64,000 bases of DNA from assembly GCF_023091745.1 (NCBI RefSeq), contig NC_068913.1:17874001-17938000 (forward strand), read 5' to 3'. The position numbers were made by a program, and so were the translations under genes. The notes under the pieces are model-generated. The model was given only the letters and a program-made list of their open reading frames with translations, was not told where the DNA came from and searched no databases. Below, piece after piece: positions 12,312-23,945 of the stretch (positions within the stretch are counted from its first letter, which is position 1; the number at the start of each line of letters is the position of its first letter). The stretch is from Budorcas taxicolor. Taxonomy: Eukaryota > Chordata > Mammalia > Artiodactyla > Bovidae.

Positions 12312-12642
12312 AGGCTTCCCTGGTAGCTCAGTTGGTAAAGAATATACGTGCATTGCAGGAGACCCCAGTTCGATTCCTGGGTCAAGAAGATCCCCTGGAG
12401 AAGGGATAGGCAACCCACTCCAGTTTTCTTGGGCTTCCCTGGTGACTCTGCCGGTAAAGAATCTGCCTGCAATGAGGGACACCTGGGTTTGATCCCCGGG
12501 TTGGGAAGATCCCGTGGAGGAGGAGGGCACAGTAACGCACTCCAGTATTCTCTCCTGGAGAATCGCCATGCACAGAGGAGCCTGGTGGGCTATAGTCCAT
12601 GGGGTAGCAAAGAGTTGGACACGACTGAGCAACTAAGCACAG
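12312..12642 (+). repeat. Bov-tA2-type dimeric SINE
   Basis: Two tRNA-derived heads in tandem (GGCTTCCCTGGTAGCTCAG at 12313 and GGCTTCCCTGGTGACTCTG at 12432), each followed by the BovB-like body, the second with its tail GACACGACTGAGCAACTAAG. The 7-base direct repeat CATATTA at 12305-12311 and 12650-12656 is a plausible target-site duplication. Confidence 0.9.
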
Positions 12643-12656
12643 TACATAGCATATTA

Positions 12657-14090
12657 CCTGAGATTTAAAATATGGGTGTCTTTCAAAGAGAGTGGAGACT
12701 TACAGAGAAAGGGGAATGGACCTGAGTGCAGAACTCTTCTAGAGTTTTTCCCACAATCTATTGCAGCTATATCACTCACACTTTATGAAGCTTTTGACTT
12801 GTGCATAGAAACAACTCTTTTTGTCTTTGTATTCCATCTATTTATGTAATACTTAATGAGACCACATCATTAAAATAACAAAATGCAACTGTCATAAACA
12901 GATGTGGGAAACAACTGCTTCTCAGGGAGCATACAATTCATATGGGAGGCTAACCTACTTTGTTCTGTGTGTGGGAATACTGGGGGATAGAGGGCAGTGA
13001 TTCTGATGAATCCAGGAAAGGGAGTTAAGTGAGACTGTTTCTCTGTGAGGGAAGTAGGAGCCTGTCACGGGGCCCCAGCTGGTGCTTCCTGAGTCACTGA
13101 CAAGCTGCCAGCCTGGCTGGGTCCCCTGAATATTGGCTTGGGGCAGTTGCTCCAAGTCATCACACCCTAGGGACTGTGCAGTATTGTGCATTGGAAAGCA
13201 TGCCATGCACACTTGCTTTAGCTTCTTCTAAAACGTAGTATGTGGAATAACAGCTGACTCTTCTTCACAATGAAACTACTAGAGAATTACAACTGCCAAG
13301 AAATCAGCCTTATATATCACCTAGTCGATTTAGCTTTGCAAGGGATAGTTAGCATTTTCAAACTGCTGAATCTAGATAGAGACAGTACCATCTCAGTAAG
13401 CATATTCTGGCAGCAAGTCACCTGGTAACTAATAAAGAATACCCAAAAGAGCAGGCAAAGATCACTGGACAATATAAAATTTGGTAATCAAAGCAGTGGT
13501 TACTATGTTTCCACAAACTGAGACTGGGGAGCCCACCTTTTGCAGCAAATGCCTAGTCAACCTTCTAATTTGTTTTATGGTAAGATTAAGTTAATAAAAA
13601 ATGATTTTATTCTCTGCTGTCAATACTCTGGAAAATTATTTCCAATAGTTTGGAAACAAGGGAAATAAGATTTCCCTGTAAGAGCTAACTGCAAAATCAA
13701 GAATGTCATTGATTAAATATAGATATGCCATCTCTCAAGAGTCAGAATACTTCTGATATGAAACCTTTTATAATACACAATGTTCTATATCAAGACATTA
13801 ATCAATAATAGAACTTGGAGGGGCTGAAAAGGGTCAAATACTAAGACTCACAAAGGCTATATGCTATGTTCAAGGTCCCAAAGTCAATGATGAGTTAATC
13901 CAGTCTATGACCTAGGTCTCCCAGGTCCTCATGTTTTTGTTATTATAGCACCCTACTTCTTACTGGAATTTTCTGATTAGCTGGGATCACTTCATCCTTA
14001 GAGATCTGGTTACTACAGTGAGGAACAAACTATCCTACAACTCGGTGATAAAATACTGTTCATAAACCACCAATGGTAAAATAACCATTT
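12657..14090. other. Mostly unassigned DNA with a MIR remnant at about 13855-13965
   Basis: CAAGGTCCCAAAGTCAATGA to GACCTAGGTCTCCCAGG follows the reverse complement of the MIR 5' half. The remainder shows nothing recognisable. Confidence 0.45.
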
Positions 14091-14102
14091 ATAGGACTTA
14101 CT

Positions 14103-14370
14103 CGGAGAAGGCAATGGCAACCCGGGACTCTTGCCTGGGAAATCCCATGGATGGAGGAGCCTGGAAGGCTGCGGTCCATGGGGTTGCTGAGAGTTGGACA
14201 CGACTGAGCGACTTCCCTTTCACTTTTCACTTTCATGCATTGGAGAAGGAAATGGCAACCCACTCCAGTGTTATTGCCTGGAGACACCCAGGGACGGGGG
14301 AGCCTGGTGGGCTGCCATCTATGGGGTCACACAGAGTCGGACATGACTGAAGCGACTTAGCAGCAGCAGC
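14103..14370 (+). repeat. BOV-A2 SINE (dimer) with near-perfect target-site duplication
   Basis: Two BovA units joined by the TTTCACTTTTCACTTTCATG linker, ending in CTTAGCAGCAGCAGC. Flanks ATAGGACTTACT (14091-14102) and ATAGGGCTTACT (14371-14382) differ by one base, so the insertion is well defined. Confidence 0.95.
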
Positions 14371-14384
14371 ATAGGGCTTACTGG

Positions 14385-14835
14385 GTCTGTGGGTCACAAT
14401 TCAGGCAGGGACCCTGGGGATGACTAGGGGCTGGGATCTCCTGTAGTCATTCCCTCACATGGCTGCTGACTGATGTTGGCTATTGCTGGGACCTCAATCC
14501 TAAGAGCAGCCCCTCCTGTGCTACAGAAGTAGCCTGAGCTTCTTCACAACATGATGACTGGCTTTCAAGGGTGAGCATCACAAGAGAGGCAGAGGCTGAA
14601 CTGCCATTTATGACTCAGCTGGGAAAGTCCACAACATAACACCCAACATGACATCCACCTCTTTTCATTGAGGCAGGCATCAAATTCTACCCTGCTTCAA
14701 GGGGAAGGAGATGGATCTTCAGCCCTTGATGGGAGGTGGCAAGGTCCTAGAACAGCAATGTGGGGCCAAAAATATTGCTGTGGCCACTTTTGGAAATTAC
14801 CATCTTCTGCAACTAGAATTAAAGACCTTCCTTAC
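14385..14835. repeat. Ancient mammalian interspersed repeat, family not identified
   Basis: CTTCTTCACAACATGATGAC, TTCAAGGGGAAGGAGATGGA and TTGATGGGAGGTGGCAAGG are phrases I recognise from a widespread mammalian MER-type repeat. I cannot name it reliably. No coding sequence. Confidence 0.45.
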
Positions 14836-15429
14836 AAGGAAAAAAAAAAAAAAAGAGGGAGAAAAGAAGCAGCCGAAACAACTAACAAATCACACCTGAA
14901 GGCTGAGTATGCCTGCTCCCATTTCTCTCCCTCTGGGGAATCTGCAATCTGTGCTTACTGCAAATTGAACAGGAATAAAGCATTTTAACTCAACATGATT
15001 GAAGCTTCTTTGAATATTTCATTTAACTGTCTAGTTTGGTGTATTGGAAAGTATGTTTAGAGGATATATCCCTAGCATAAAAGCCTTCACAATGAGGAAA
15101 AAGGGAAAAACAATTTTAATTGAAGAAATTATTTTTTAAAAATAGATCATGGACTAGACTGAAAAGAAACCATCAATAAATCTCCTAAAGCACAAAGTGC
15201 ACAGGCATGCTCTGGCCACAGAACAATAAAGCCATAAATCAGGAAGATTTAAGCAGAAATTTCCCTCCCACTTGGAAATTCAAACACACCCTTCTGTCTA
15301 TCTCTTGGGCATAAAGGAGGAAATGTTTGCAATCACAGAATATTTAGAAAATAAAAAATGAAACCATGCAAATCAAAACTCATGACTAAAGCTATTTTTA
15401 AGAGGCACGTAAATCAGTGAGGAATGAAT
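14836..15429. other. No feature recognised
   Basis: It starts with an A-rich tract at 14839-14853. Nothing else is assignable. Confidence 0.5.
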
Positions 15430-15830
15430 AGCGACGAGGCAAGCAGCACCAGCAATGGCTGCCACTTTCTATTCTAGGAGCTTTACATGTGAGGATTAAA
15501 TGAGTCAACATAATGTGTGGGTTAGTCGCTTAGTCGTGTCCCACTGTTTGAGACCCCATGAACTGTAGCCCATCAGGCTCCTCTATCCGTGGGATTCTCC
15601 AGGTAAGAATACTGGAGTGGACTGCCAGTCCCTTCTCCAGAAGATCTTCCTGACCCAAGGATCGAACCCAGGTCTCCTGCATTGCAGGCAGATTCTTTAC
15701 CATCCGAGCTATGGGGAAGGTCTCGCAGCAACCTACAGGCGGGTACTATTATTTTCATTCTCATTTTACAGAGGAACAAATTGAGACACAGGAAGGATGA
15801 GTGATTTGAGCAAGATCACCCAACTAGGCC
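15430..15830 (-). repeat. MIR SINE split by a Bov-tA
   Basis: The left part (GAGCTTTACATGTGAGGATT, AAATGAGTCAACA) and right part (GGGTACTATTATTTTCATTC, TCATTTTACAGAGGAAC, GAGCAAGATCACCCAACTAG) are consecutive pieces of reverse-complement MIR. They are separated by the Bov-tA at 15515-15720. Confidence 0.8.
15515..15720 (-). repeat. Bov-tA SINE inside a MIR
   Basis: Reverse-strand Bov-tA: TTAGTCGCTTAGTCGTGTCC at the left, body AAGAATACTGGAGTGGACTG, head ATTCTTTACCATCCGAGC at the right. No clear target-site duplication remains. Confidence 0.92.
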
Positions 15831-15956
15831 CTATTTTTCCAGGCACTGGGGTTACACAGTGACCTAGAAGGTAAAGGCCACAGTGTCTTTAAGTTGTGAG
15901 CTCCTCATGAGGACTGCACCAGTGCCTTCCTGGCTGAGAGGAGCAAAAGTGCCTCT

Positions 15957-16216
15957 TTGCTGCTGCTGCTGCTGCTACTGCTGCTAAGTCGCGTCAGTCG
16001 TGTCCAACTCTGTGCAACCCCTTAGACGGCAGCCCACCAGGCTCCCCCGTCCCTGGGATTCTCCAGGCAAAAACACTGGAGTGGATTGCCATTTCCTTCT
16101 CCAATGCATGAAAGTGAAAAGTGAAAGTGAAGTCACTCAGTCGTGTCCGACTCTTAGCGACCCAATGGACTGCAGTCTACCAGGCTCCTCCATCCATGGG
16201 ATTTTCCAGGCTAGGC
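15957..16216 (-). repeat. BOV-A2 SINE, second unit truncated
   Basis: A CTG-repeat tail at the left, then body unit one, the GAAAGTGAAAAGTGAAAGTG linker, and a second unit that stops after CCATGGGATTTTCCAGGC. The element breaks off there. Confidence 0.93.
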
Positions 16217-16537
16217 CTTCTCTAACAGCACCCCATCTGGGATAGGGAGGGAGGCCTTGTTTCTGCCAGGAGAGGCTGGGAAGTCCAGGCTCCCCGTGTG
16301 GTCTCTACTGGTACTGTGGGGAGGGAAGGGAGGACAGCAAGTGTCATCCCTGCCTGGTGGGGAGGAAAACCCCAGCTCCCTATGTATCCCTCTCTGTCAC
16401 CACTTTGGCGGGTATGTTGGGGGTGACTTGGTACAGCCTAGTGGAGGCTGAAGTCTAGGCTTCCCCCTAAGACTTTTCTGGCATCGGTGGGAATGGGTCA
16501 GTGGTTTTCTGTGGTTTTGGCTAGAGGAGAGCTGTTT
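16217..16537. other. GC-richer unassigned stretch
   Basis: A G-rich stretch between two SINEs. It may belong to the same older element as the DNA right of 16753, but I cannot assign it. Confidence 0.4.
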
Positions 16538-16753
16538 GTGCATGCATACTCAGCCATGTCCAACTCTTTGCCATCCCATGGACTGTAGCCCACCAGGCTC
16601 CTCTGTCCATGGGCTTCTCCAAGGGAGAATACTGGAGTGGGTTGCCATGCCCTCCTCCAGGGGATCTTTCCTGACCCAGGAATCGAACCCACATCTCCTG
16701 TATCTCTGGCATTGGCAGGCGGATTCTTTACCACTGAGCCACTTGGGAAGCCC
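16538..16753 (-). repeat. Bov-tA SINE with target-site duplication
   Basis: Reverse-strand Bov-tA with a full body and head ending CCACTTGGGAAGCCC. Flanks AGAGCTGTTT (16528-16537) and AGAACTGTTT (16754-16763) differ by one base. Confidence 0.94.
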
Positions 16754-16763
16754 AGAACTGTTT

Positions 16764-18430
16764 AGATAATTCTAAAAGTTTTCCGTTTCACTAGGATGAC
16801 CCATTCCTGGTTCTCTGTCTAGGCAAAGCAGGCTTTGGTTAAGGGTTTGTTTTGTTTTGTTTTTGTCTGTTCCTGTTGGTATTTGTGGGTTGCCAGCTTC
16901 TTCAGCTCCAAGTCTGGGATTTTTTGAGGCAAACAACCAACCAACATAGGAACTAACCATATGTTATTCTTCAGGTCTCAAAGCCCCTAGCTGATCTGCC
17001 TTCTTCTCTCTGCCTCTCAGCCTTCTTATGTTTCTTTTATATGTAATGTCCAAGGGTTTTTAGTTTTACTCAGCTGGAAGAATATGGAAAAGTACATCAA
17101 ATTCATCTTCCCAGAGGAAGTTGTCTCTTATTTCAAGAAAAAAATAATCTGACAGGATGTGTTCATTCTCAGGGCAGGAACAGAATGACGAGAGAATCAC
17201 TCACTGGTAGCGATGGGAGGAGGGAGAAGAAAGGGCGGGATCCTGTGCACAGGTTGGCTTTAGATATGAAAATGGATAGTTCATCTGAAGTCACAAGAGG
17301 GAAAGCTGAGAATCTATTACAAATGCAGGGAGGTTGGTGGTGGCTGGATGAGGATGCGCTTCAGTGTTAGACTCCACTGTCTCAGTGGAATAAGTGAGAA
17401 AGGGAAGCCTTGGGGTTTGCAGAGAGAAGCTGCTTTCAAAGACGGTAGAGAGAACTGATTAGAGAAATACAGAAGGATTGCTAAGCATCCTGAAACTACA
17501 TGAACTTTGAAGGAAATTAGTCGGCATGGTTGCTTGCTTTCCTCCAGAACCAGGTACAAAGTGGGCAGATAAGTAGGGGTTTAATCAGCAACTGTGCAAT
17601 GTCAGATGATAGGAGGGGAAAAAACAAAAGGACATGAGAGTGTGTCTAAGGGAGCGATCATGATGGTGGAACACAAACTCCATACCACAGCGTGGCACAG
17701 CTCCAGAAGGTACTGTTTACATTGTATTCTGCAATACAGGGACCCTGCATAGACTCTAACATGGATGACGGAGAACCTAGGTAAACGGACAGTAAATATT
17801 TGGGAGGGTGAATGAATTGGGAGCTAATAGAGTTAAAGAATTGTTCAGGTGCGACTGGTAAATGAGAGACAGGAGATGATGGCCACAGAGAAGATATCAG
17901 AAATTGAGATTTAGGAGGTGAAACAGGTATCGGAAATGAAAAGATCTAGAATATGAGAGGTTATAGCTGAAATGAGGTGGAGGATGCTTACCTTAACAAA
18001 CTTCCCACTGAGAATAACTAAACACAATGAATAAAATATATAATTATATTTTTAAATGCATCAATGACCTGGTAATATAGTAAGGCCAAAATGAACTCAA
18101 AGTGAGGTCCTAGTGGGATGACCCAGGCACTGATACTGGCCTTTGCACTGAGGGCTTTTGACAAATCAGAGGATCTTGAGTGTTCACAGTGTTCACAGCC
18201 TTTAGAGATATGGATGATATTTGACAAAGCAAAAGAGGGCAGTCTCAAAGACAATCCTACATAAAGCTAAAAAGGGTATACTAGAAATAAAACTGTTCCC
18301 ATAGCAGACAACAAGGACATCTACTTATCTTAAAATTTTGCACTGGTAAAGGAAAAAAAAAAAAATCTTTCCTGAAAGTTTCTAAGTACAAGCTAGCCCT
18401 CATGTGTGAGTTTTCTTACTGGACTAGCTC
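16764..18430. other. No feature firmly recognised
   Basis: 17160-17980 is purine-rich and resembles the flavour of minus-strand L2, but I could not anchor it to a known part of the element. 16850-16950 contains TTTTG/TTTGT runs. No coding signature. Confidence 0.45.
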
Positions 18431-19345
18431 TCTCAGTTCAGTTCAGTTCAGTCGCTCAGTCGTGTCCGACTCTTTGTGACCCCATGAATTGCAGCTCGCC
18501 AGCCCTCCCTATCCATCACCAGTTCCCGGAGTTCACTCAGACTCACATCCATCGAGTCAGTGATGCCATCCAGCCATCTCATCCTCTGTCGTCCCCTTCT
18601 CCTCTTGCCCCCAATCCCTCCCAGCATCAGAGTCTTTTCCAATGAGTCAACTCTTTGCATGAGGTGGCCAAAGTACTGTAAGCGTCTTTTAATTTCATGG
18701 CTGCAGTCACCATCTGCAGTGATTTTGGAGCCCCCCAAAATAAAGTCTGACACTGTTTCCCCATCTATTTCCCATGAAGTGATGGGACCAGATGCCATGA
18801 TCTTCGTTTTCTGAATGTTGAGCTTTAAGCCAACTTTTTCACTCTCCACTTTCACTTTCATCAAGAGGCTTTTTAGTCCTCTTCACTCTCTGCCATAAGG
18901 GTGCTGTCATCTGCATATCTGACGTTATTGATATTTCTCCCGGCAATCTTGATTCCAGCTTGTGCTTCTTCCAGCCCAGCGTTTCTCATGATGTACTCTG
19001 CATATAAGTTAAATAAGCAGGGTGACAATATACAACCTTGACGTACTCCATTTCCTATTTGAAACCAGTCTGTTGTTCCATGTCCGGTTCTAACTGTTGC
19101 TTCCTGACCTGCATACAGATTTCTCAAGAGGCAGGTCAGGTGCTCTGATATTCCCATCTCTTTCAGAATTTTCCACAGTTTATTGTGATCCACACAGTCA
19201 AAGGCTTGGGCATAGTCAATAAAGCAGAAGTAGATGTTTTTCTGGAACTCTCTTGGTTTTTGCTCTACCTCAGTAGTCTGCAAAACTTCAAGCTGAGAAT
19301 TCAGTTTAAAGTGGCCCTCTTTCAGTAGTAGCCATGGGCATCTGC
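18431..19345 (-). pseudogene. BovB (RTE) LINE, 5'-truncated, broken reverse transcriptase
   Basis: On the minus strand it starts inside the reverse transcriptase. FIDYAQAFDCVDHNKL, RQGCILSPCLFNLYAEY and a YADD catalytic box (translated from near 18920) are visible, followed by the conserved SRTRLSD end near 18448. The frame stops after the YADD region and resumes shortly after. Compared with the copy at 22920 it lacks about 300 bases: the text jumps from the ATTAAAAGACGCTT region to the ACTTTGGCCACCTCATGC region. The 3' end carries the pentamer tail (AGTTC)n at 18434-18455. It is dead as an element, an RTE-clade non-LTR retrotransposon relic. Confidence 0.93.
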
Positions 19346-19599
19346 CAGAAACACACACAAATCCTTTTTAAATGAACTCTCTTTAATCTCGACTTCAAAT
19401 AATTCCCATATAAATATGTGTCCACAATTAAAAAAAGAAAGGCATGATGAGTGAACCCCAACAAAACAGCAAGAAACTCTCATCACCCATGTAAATGTTA
19501 GGCATTGGAAATATCAGATAGTATAAAATTTATGTACAATTTATAAAGATTGGAGAGGCAGACAATAGGGAGTCATCATTTGCAGGAGATAAGATTTTT
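19346..19599. other. Unassigned spacer
   Basis: AT-rich DNA between the BovB copy and the L1; possibly eroded L1 sequence. Confidence 0.4.
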
Positions 19600-21530
19600 A
19601 CATAGAAAGTATAACAGAATCTATATATCAAATAGAATTAAGATTTTTAAAGTAAAATTGATGCTTATAAGGTCAATATTTTAAAAATGCATTTCTGTAT
19701 ACCAGCAACACATAATTAGAACATGTAATTAAAAGATGCCACTTACAGTAGTATCAAAAATATTAATTACCTAGGAAGAGACTTCACAAAATCCAAGTAA
19801 GGCCTGTATACATAAAATCATAAAAAGATTGAGCAAAATTAAAGGAAACTTAAATAAATGGAAAGAGATACCTTGTTCATGGATAGGAAGATTCAATATT
19901 ATAAAGCCATCATTGCTTTTCAGATTGATGCACAGATTTATTTTATTATATTTAAAATCCCAACAAAGTATTTATTTTGACTGGTGGGCATTGAGGGATG
20001 GATAGTGGATTTTGGTAGGTTGATTCTCAAGTATGTCACAGCTGACACTGAAAATCAGTCGAGAAAGTATAAGCTTTAAAGTGATGCTGAGAAAACTGGT
20101 TATTCATATAGGAAAAAATTAATCTGAACTCCTACTAACACCACACGCCAAAAATCATTTCTATGTGTATAAAATACTCAAAATTTGGTATAGCTTTAAA
20201 CATTTTTGAAAGTAATAGAAGAAAATGATCATTTCAAGTAAAGGAACATAAGATTCTCTCTGTCTTCCCTGGTGGCCCAGTTGGTGAAGAGTCTGCCTAC
20301 AATGCAGGAAACCCAGGTTCAATTTCTGGGTCAGGAAGATCCCCGGGAGAAGGAAATGGCAACCCACTCCAGCATTCTTGCCTGGGAAATCCCATGGACA
20401 GAGGAGCATGGCAGGCTACAGTCCATGGGGTCACAAAGAGTCAGACACCACTAAGCAACTAAACCTACCTACCAGACAGAAAACACAGACAGTAGAGGAA
20501 ATTACTATTCAAGTCAACTACATTAAAGCTTCTTTAGCTTCTGCATTATGAACTTTTTTCTGTTCATCCAGAGAAACCATAACAGGAGTGAAAAGATGAG
20601 CTACGCACTGAGAGAGGGCATTGCATGTGACAAAGGGTTAGCATCCAGACCATACAAAAACTATAACCATTATGGAAAAAAATACAACCTAATTTATTTT
20701 AAATGGGAAAACAACTTGAATGGGCACATCATTGAAGGGAGAACATAAATGGTAAATTAAACATATGAAAATATGTTTAACTTCCTTTGTAATCAGAGAA
20801 ATGGGAATTAAAACCACAGTGGCATATTATTTCAATCTGATCAGATTGACAAAAATTTATAATTGTGAAATACCAAGAGTTACGAATGTGGAGTCACTGA
20901 ATTCTTACACCGCTTGGTGGGAGAGTAAATTTATTTCAACCGTTTTGGAAAACAATTTGCATTGTCTATTAGGTTGAAGGCACTGCATGCCTTTGACCTA
21001 GCAATTCTATTCTCTGATGTTTGGTCTTGTACACACAGCATGGGAGATAAGTACAAGATGTTCATAGTACCATAGTTGTAAGAGCAAAAACCAGAAATAA
21101 CCAAAGTATCCACCAAAAATAGAATGGATTAAAAATTATGGTACATTCATATGATTGAATACTATAGAGCAATAAACATGAATAAACTGTAGTTATTTGC
21201 AACGACATGGATGAATTTCAGGAATATGTTTATTATGTGAAAAAAGCATGTCCCAGAAAGACCCATATGGTAATATTCCAATTATATGAAGTTGAAAGCA
21301 TGCAAATTCATACACACACAGATACACACACATACACACATATGTATATGGAATGATTAGGAAGGAAGGATGAGATTGGAGTGGGACACATAGGGGCTTA
21401 AATGTTCTATGTCTTAAACAGGACAGTGGATACATAAGTGATCATTGTAGTGTTACTTTTTTTAATCATTAAACATTTTATAAATATTCTTTTGTACATA
21501 TTCAATACTTAATAAAATGTCAAGGCTTTT
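19600..21530 (+). repeat. L1 LINE 3' portion, split by a Bov-tA
   Basis: ORF2-type text at the left (CTGTATACCAGCAACACATA, ACCTTGTTCATGGATAGGAA) is followed after the SINE by AATCAGAGAAATGGGAATTA, CACCGCTTGGTGGGAG, and AATGGATTAAAAATTATGG. It ends near AATACTTAATAAAATG. All frames are broken; the divergence suggests an old L1M-type copy. Confidence 0.8.
20262..20467 (+). repeat. Bov-tA SINE inside an L1
   Basis: Head TCTTCCCTGGTGGCCCAGTT, body CAACCCACTCCAGCATTCTT, tail ACCACTAAGCAACTAAACC. It separates two continuous parts of the L1. Confidence 0.93.
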
Positions 21531-21589
21531 TGGAATTGAGGAGGAAAAAAGAGGTTTATCACAGAATGATTTCATGCTGGAAAGTTAGA

Positions 21590-22300
21590 AACAACTAAGA
21601 TCCCCAATAAAGGTCTGGTTAAATAAATTAAGGTACATATGTAATACAGAACAGAATCTAGTCATGAAGGATTATGAGTCAGATGTGCATATAGTGACAT
21701 GAAAAGCTGTATAGTAGGTAAAAGAAGTTACAGAATAATATGGTATCTCATTTGCATAAGAAGCATAAAAATACACATACATAAGACTATTAAGTGTTTA
21801 GTTAGTGCACCAAAAAGTTAACTGTGCTGGGATCTGGATGTTGACTATTAGAATTATGTTTAGTGCTTTTCCTTTTGATTTCCTCTCATTTTTCTCTACC
21901 AGAAACATTATTACTCTTATACCAAAAGAAGTCAGAGAAAGAGTAACAAAAAATATCTGAGAAAGATCAGAAAGAAGAATGTAAACATAAAATATTTGGA
22001 AATGACTTTCACAAAATATTCATGTTATTTGAAGAAAATTACAACACTATTCTTAGAGGTAAAAAAAAAATGATATTTGAAGATAAATGGATCCATCTGT
22101 CTATCATCCATCAAGTTTCTGGCTAAAAGGCAATATCATGAAGATTTAACTTTTCAATTTAATTTACAGGATTAAAATAACCCCAAACAAAATCCCAGTG
22201 AAGTGATTTCTCTAACTGATAAAATAGTTTTAAAGTTATCTGGGAGAATAAATGAGACAATAGAATAATAAAAGAAAGAAAGAAATATTGACAACAGAAT
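21590..22300 (+). repeat. Further L1 fragments
   Basis: AAAGGTCTGGTTAAATAAAT and the following text look like a second L1 3' region. 22010-22260 (GAAGAAAATTACAACACTAT, AACCCCAAACAAAATCCCAG) is an ORF2 fragment out of order. This looks like separate or rearranged insertions rather than one element. Confidence 0.6.
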
Positions 22301-22369
22301 TCTGAAAATTAAAAATTAAGAGGTTAGATTTATTCCAATGGATACATTTTAAAATGAATACTATCATGT

Positions 22370-22530
22370 AAGAATTGAATCGCCAGTCTATGTCTGACGC
22401 AGGATACAGCATGCTTGGGGCTGGTGCATGGGGATGACCCACAGAGATGTTATGGGGAGGGCGGTGGGAGGGGGGTTCATGTTTGGGAACACATGTAAGA
22501 ATTAAAGATTTTAAAATTAAAGAAAAAAAA
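22370..22530 (+). repeat. Ruminant-type L1 terminal segment
   Basis: GACGCAGGATACAGCATGCT, TGGGGCTGGTGCATGGGGAT and GGGTTCATGTTTGGGAACAC end in an A-rich tail at about 22522-22534. It is the same kind of 3' end as at 7640-7860 but a different subtype. Confidence 0.7.
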
Positions 22531-22539
22531 AATAAAATG

Positions 22540-22735
22540 AATGATAGGAACTTGCCTGGTGGTCCAGAGGCTAAGACTCTGTGTTCCCAGCACAGGGGTC
22601 CCTGGTCCAGTCCTTGTTCAGGGAACTAGACCCCCCCCCATGCCACAACTAAGAGTTCTCATGCCATGACTAAAAGGTCTAGCATGCTGCAGCTGAGACT
22701 CAGCGCAGCCAAATAAATCAGTGAATACTTTAAAA
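22540..22735 (+). repeat. CHR-2-type tRNA-derived SINE (cetartiodactyl)
   Basis: GGTGGTCCAGAGGCTAAGAC, CCCTGGTCCAGTCCTTGTTC, CAGGGAACTAGAC and CACAACTAAGAGTTCTCATG, then CAGCGCAGCCAAATAAATC: the recognisable order of this SINE family. Confidence 0.8.
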
Positions 22736-22919
22736 ACTATTAAAGAAATAAGTAAAATTAACAATACAGCAACAACTACTGAACCGCTATGATACAAATA
22801 GAAAGCTCTTTAATAGCTAGTACAAAGTGCTCAAACATCATTTTGTATTTTTAGAAACAGTGAATGTTGGAGGAAATAATGGTAATAGAGAAAACACAAG
22901 ATAAATAATGTTGGAATAA

Positions 22920-23508
22920 TGGCTCCAAAATCACTGCAGATGGTGACTGCACCGTGAAATTAAAAGACGTTTGCTCCTTGGAAGAAAAGCTATGACCAAC
23001 CTAGACAGCATATTAAAAAGCAGAGACTACTTTGCCAACAAAGGTCCATTCAGTCAAAGCTATGGTTTTTATAGTCATCATGTATGGATGTGAGAGTTGG
23101 ACTATAAAGAAAGCTGAATGGTTAAAAATTGATGCTTTTGAACTGTGGTGTTGCAGAAGACTCTTGAGAGTCCCTTGGATAGCAAGGAGACCCAACAAGT
23201 TCATCCTAAAGGAAATCAATCCTGAATATTCATTGGAAAGACTGATGCTGAAGCTGAAACTCCAATACTTGGGCCATCTGATGCAAAGAACTGGTTCATT
23301 GGAAACTACCCTGATGCTGGGAAAGATTGAAGGCAGGAGGAGAAGGGGACGACAGAGGATGAGATGGTTGGATGGCATCACCAACTTGATGGACATGAGT
23401 CTGAGCAAGCTCTAGCAGTTGGTGATGGACAGGGGAGCCTGGCGTGCTGCAGTCCACGGGGTTGCAAAGGGTCAGACACAACTGAGTGACTGAACTGAAC
23501 TGAATGGT
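22920..23508 (+). pseudogene. BovB (RTE) LINE 3' fragment
   Basis: It encodes the C-terminal domain of the RTE protein in one frame for about 127 codons (MYGCESWTIKKAEWLKIDAF, ELWCCRRLLRVPW, RRRRGRQRMRWLDGITN), then an in-frame stop. It ends with the 3' pentamer tail GACTGAACTGAACTGAA. Truncated at the 5' side, with no catalytic domain. Confidence 0.93.
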
Positions 23509-23659
23509 TAAGGAAGGATAGTTAATTTTTTACATTAAAGTATATTCTAAATTTATCTAAATTACAGATGAATTAATGTGAAAAATTTAAATCATTATAC
23601 AGAGGAAACAGAAAATCTGCAACATATTCACGATGGTATTAATATGTCACTAAATCCAA

Positions 23660-23945
23660 TAACTTTGCAGGACCAACTGATAGTCTTGACTACCAACCTT
23701 CTATTTCTTCCCTTTGCTTTCTTTGACTTCTACAACATACAATGCCCTGATTTTTCACCCCACTTTGGTTGCTACTTCTCCAATTCCTTTGTAAGATTAT
23801 ACTCCTCCAAAAGCCATTATACATTTGAGTTCCTCAGAGCCCATTCTTTCTCTACACTGTCTCCCAAGGTATTCACATCTATACCCACAGCTCCAATTAC
23901 CACCTCTACTCAAGCAACTCAAATTTAACTCTAGCCCAGCCATTT
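23660..23945 (+). repeat. L2 LINE fragment
   Basis: GACCAACTGATAGTCTTGAC through CAATTACCACCTCTACTCAA follows a plus-strand L2 reverse-transcriptase segment with heavy decay. 24480-24625 (CAACACGTCCAAGATTAAAC) looks like a later piece of the same element. Confidence 0.5.

Noticed and set aside
12313..12400. tRNA gene from the A- and B-box-like sequence
   Set aside because: This is the tRNA-derived head of Bov-tA SINEs and occurs many times in the window; it does not fold into an intact tRNA.
18873..19358. 161-codon reverse transcriptase frame as an active gene
   Set aside because: It belongs to a 5'-truncated BovB with stops and a large internal deletion; it cannot encode a complete element.
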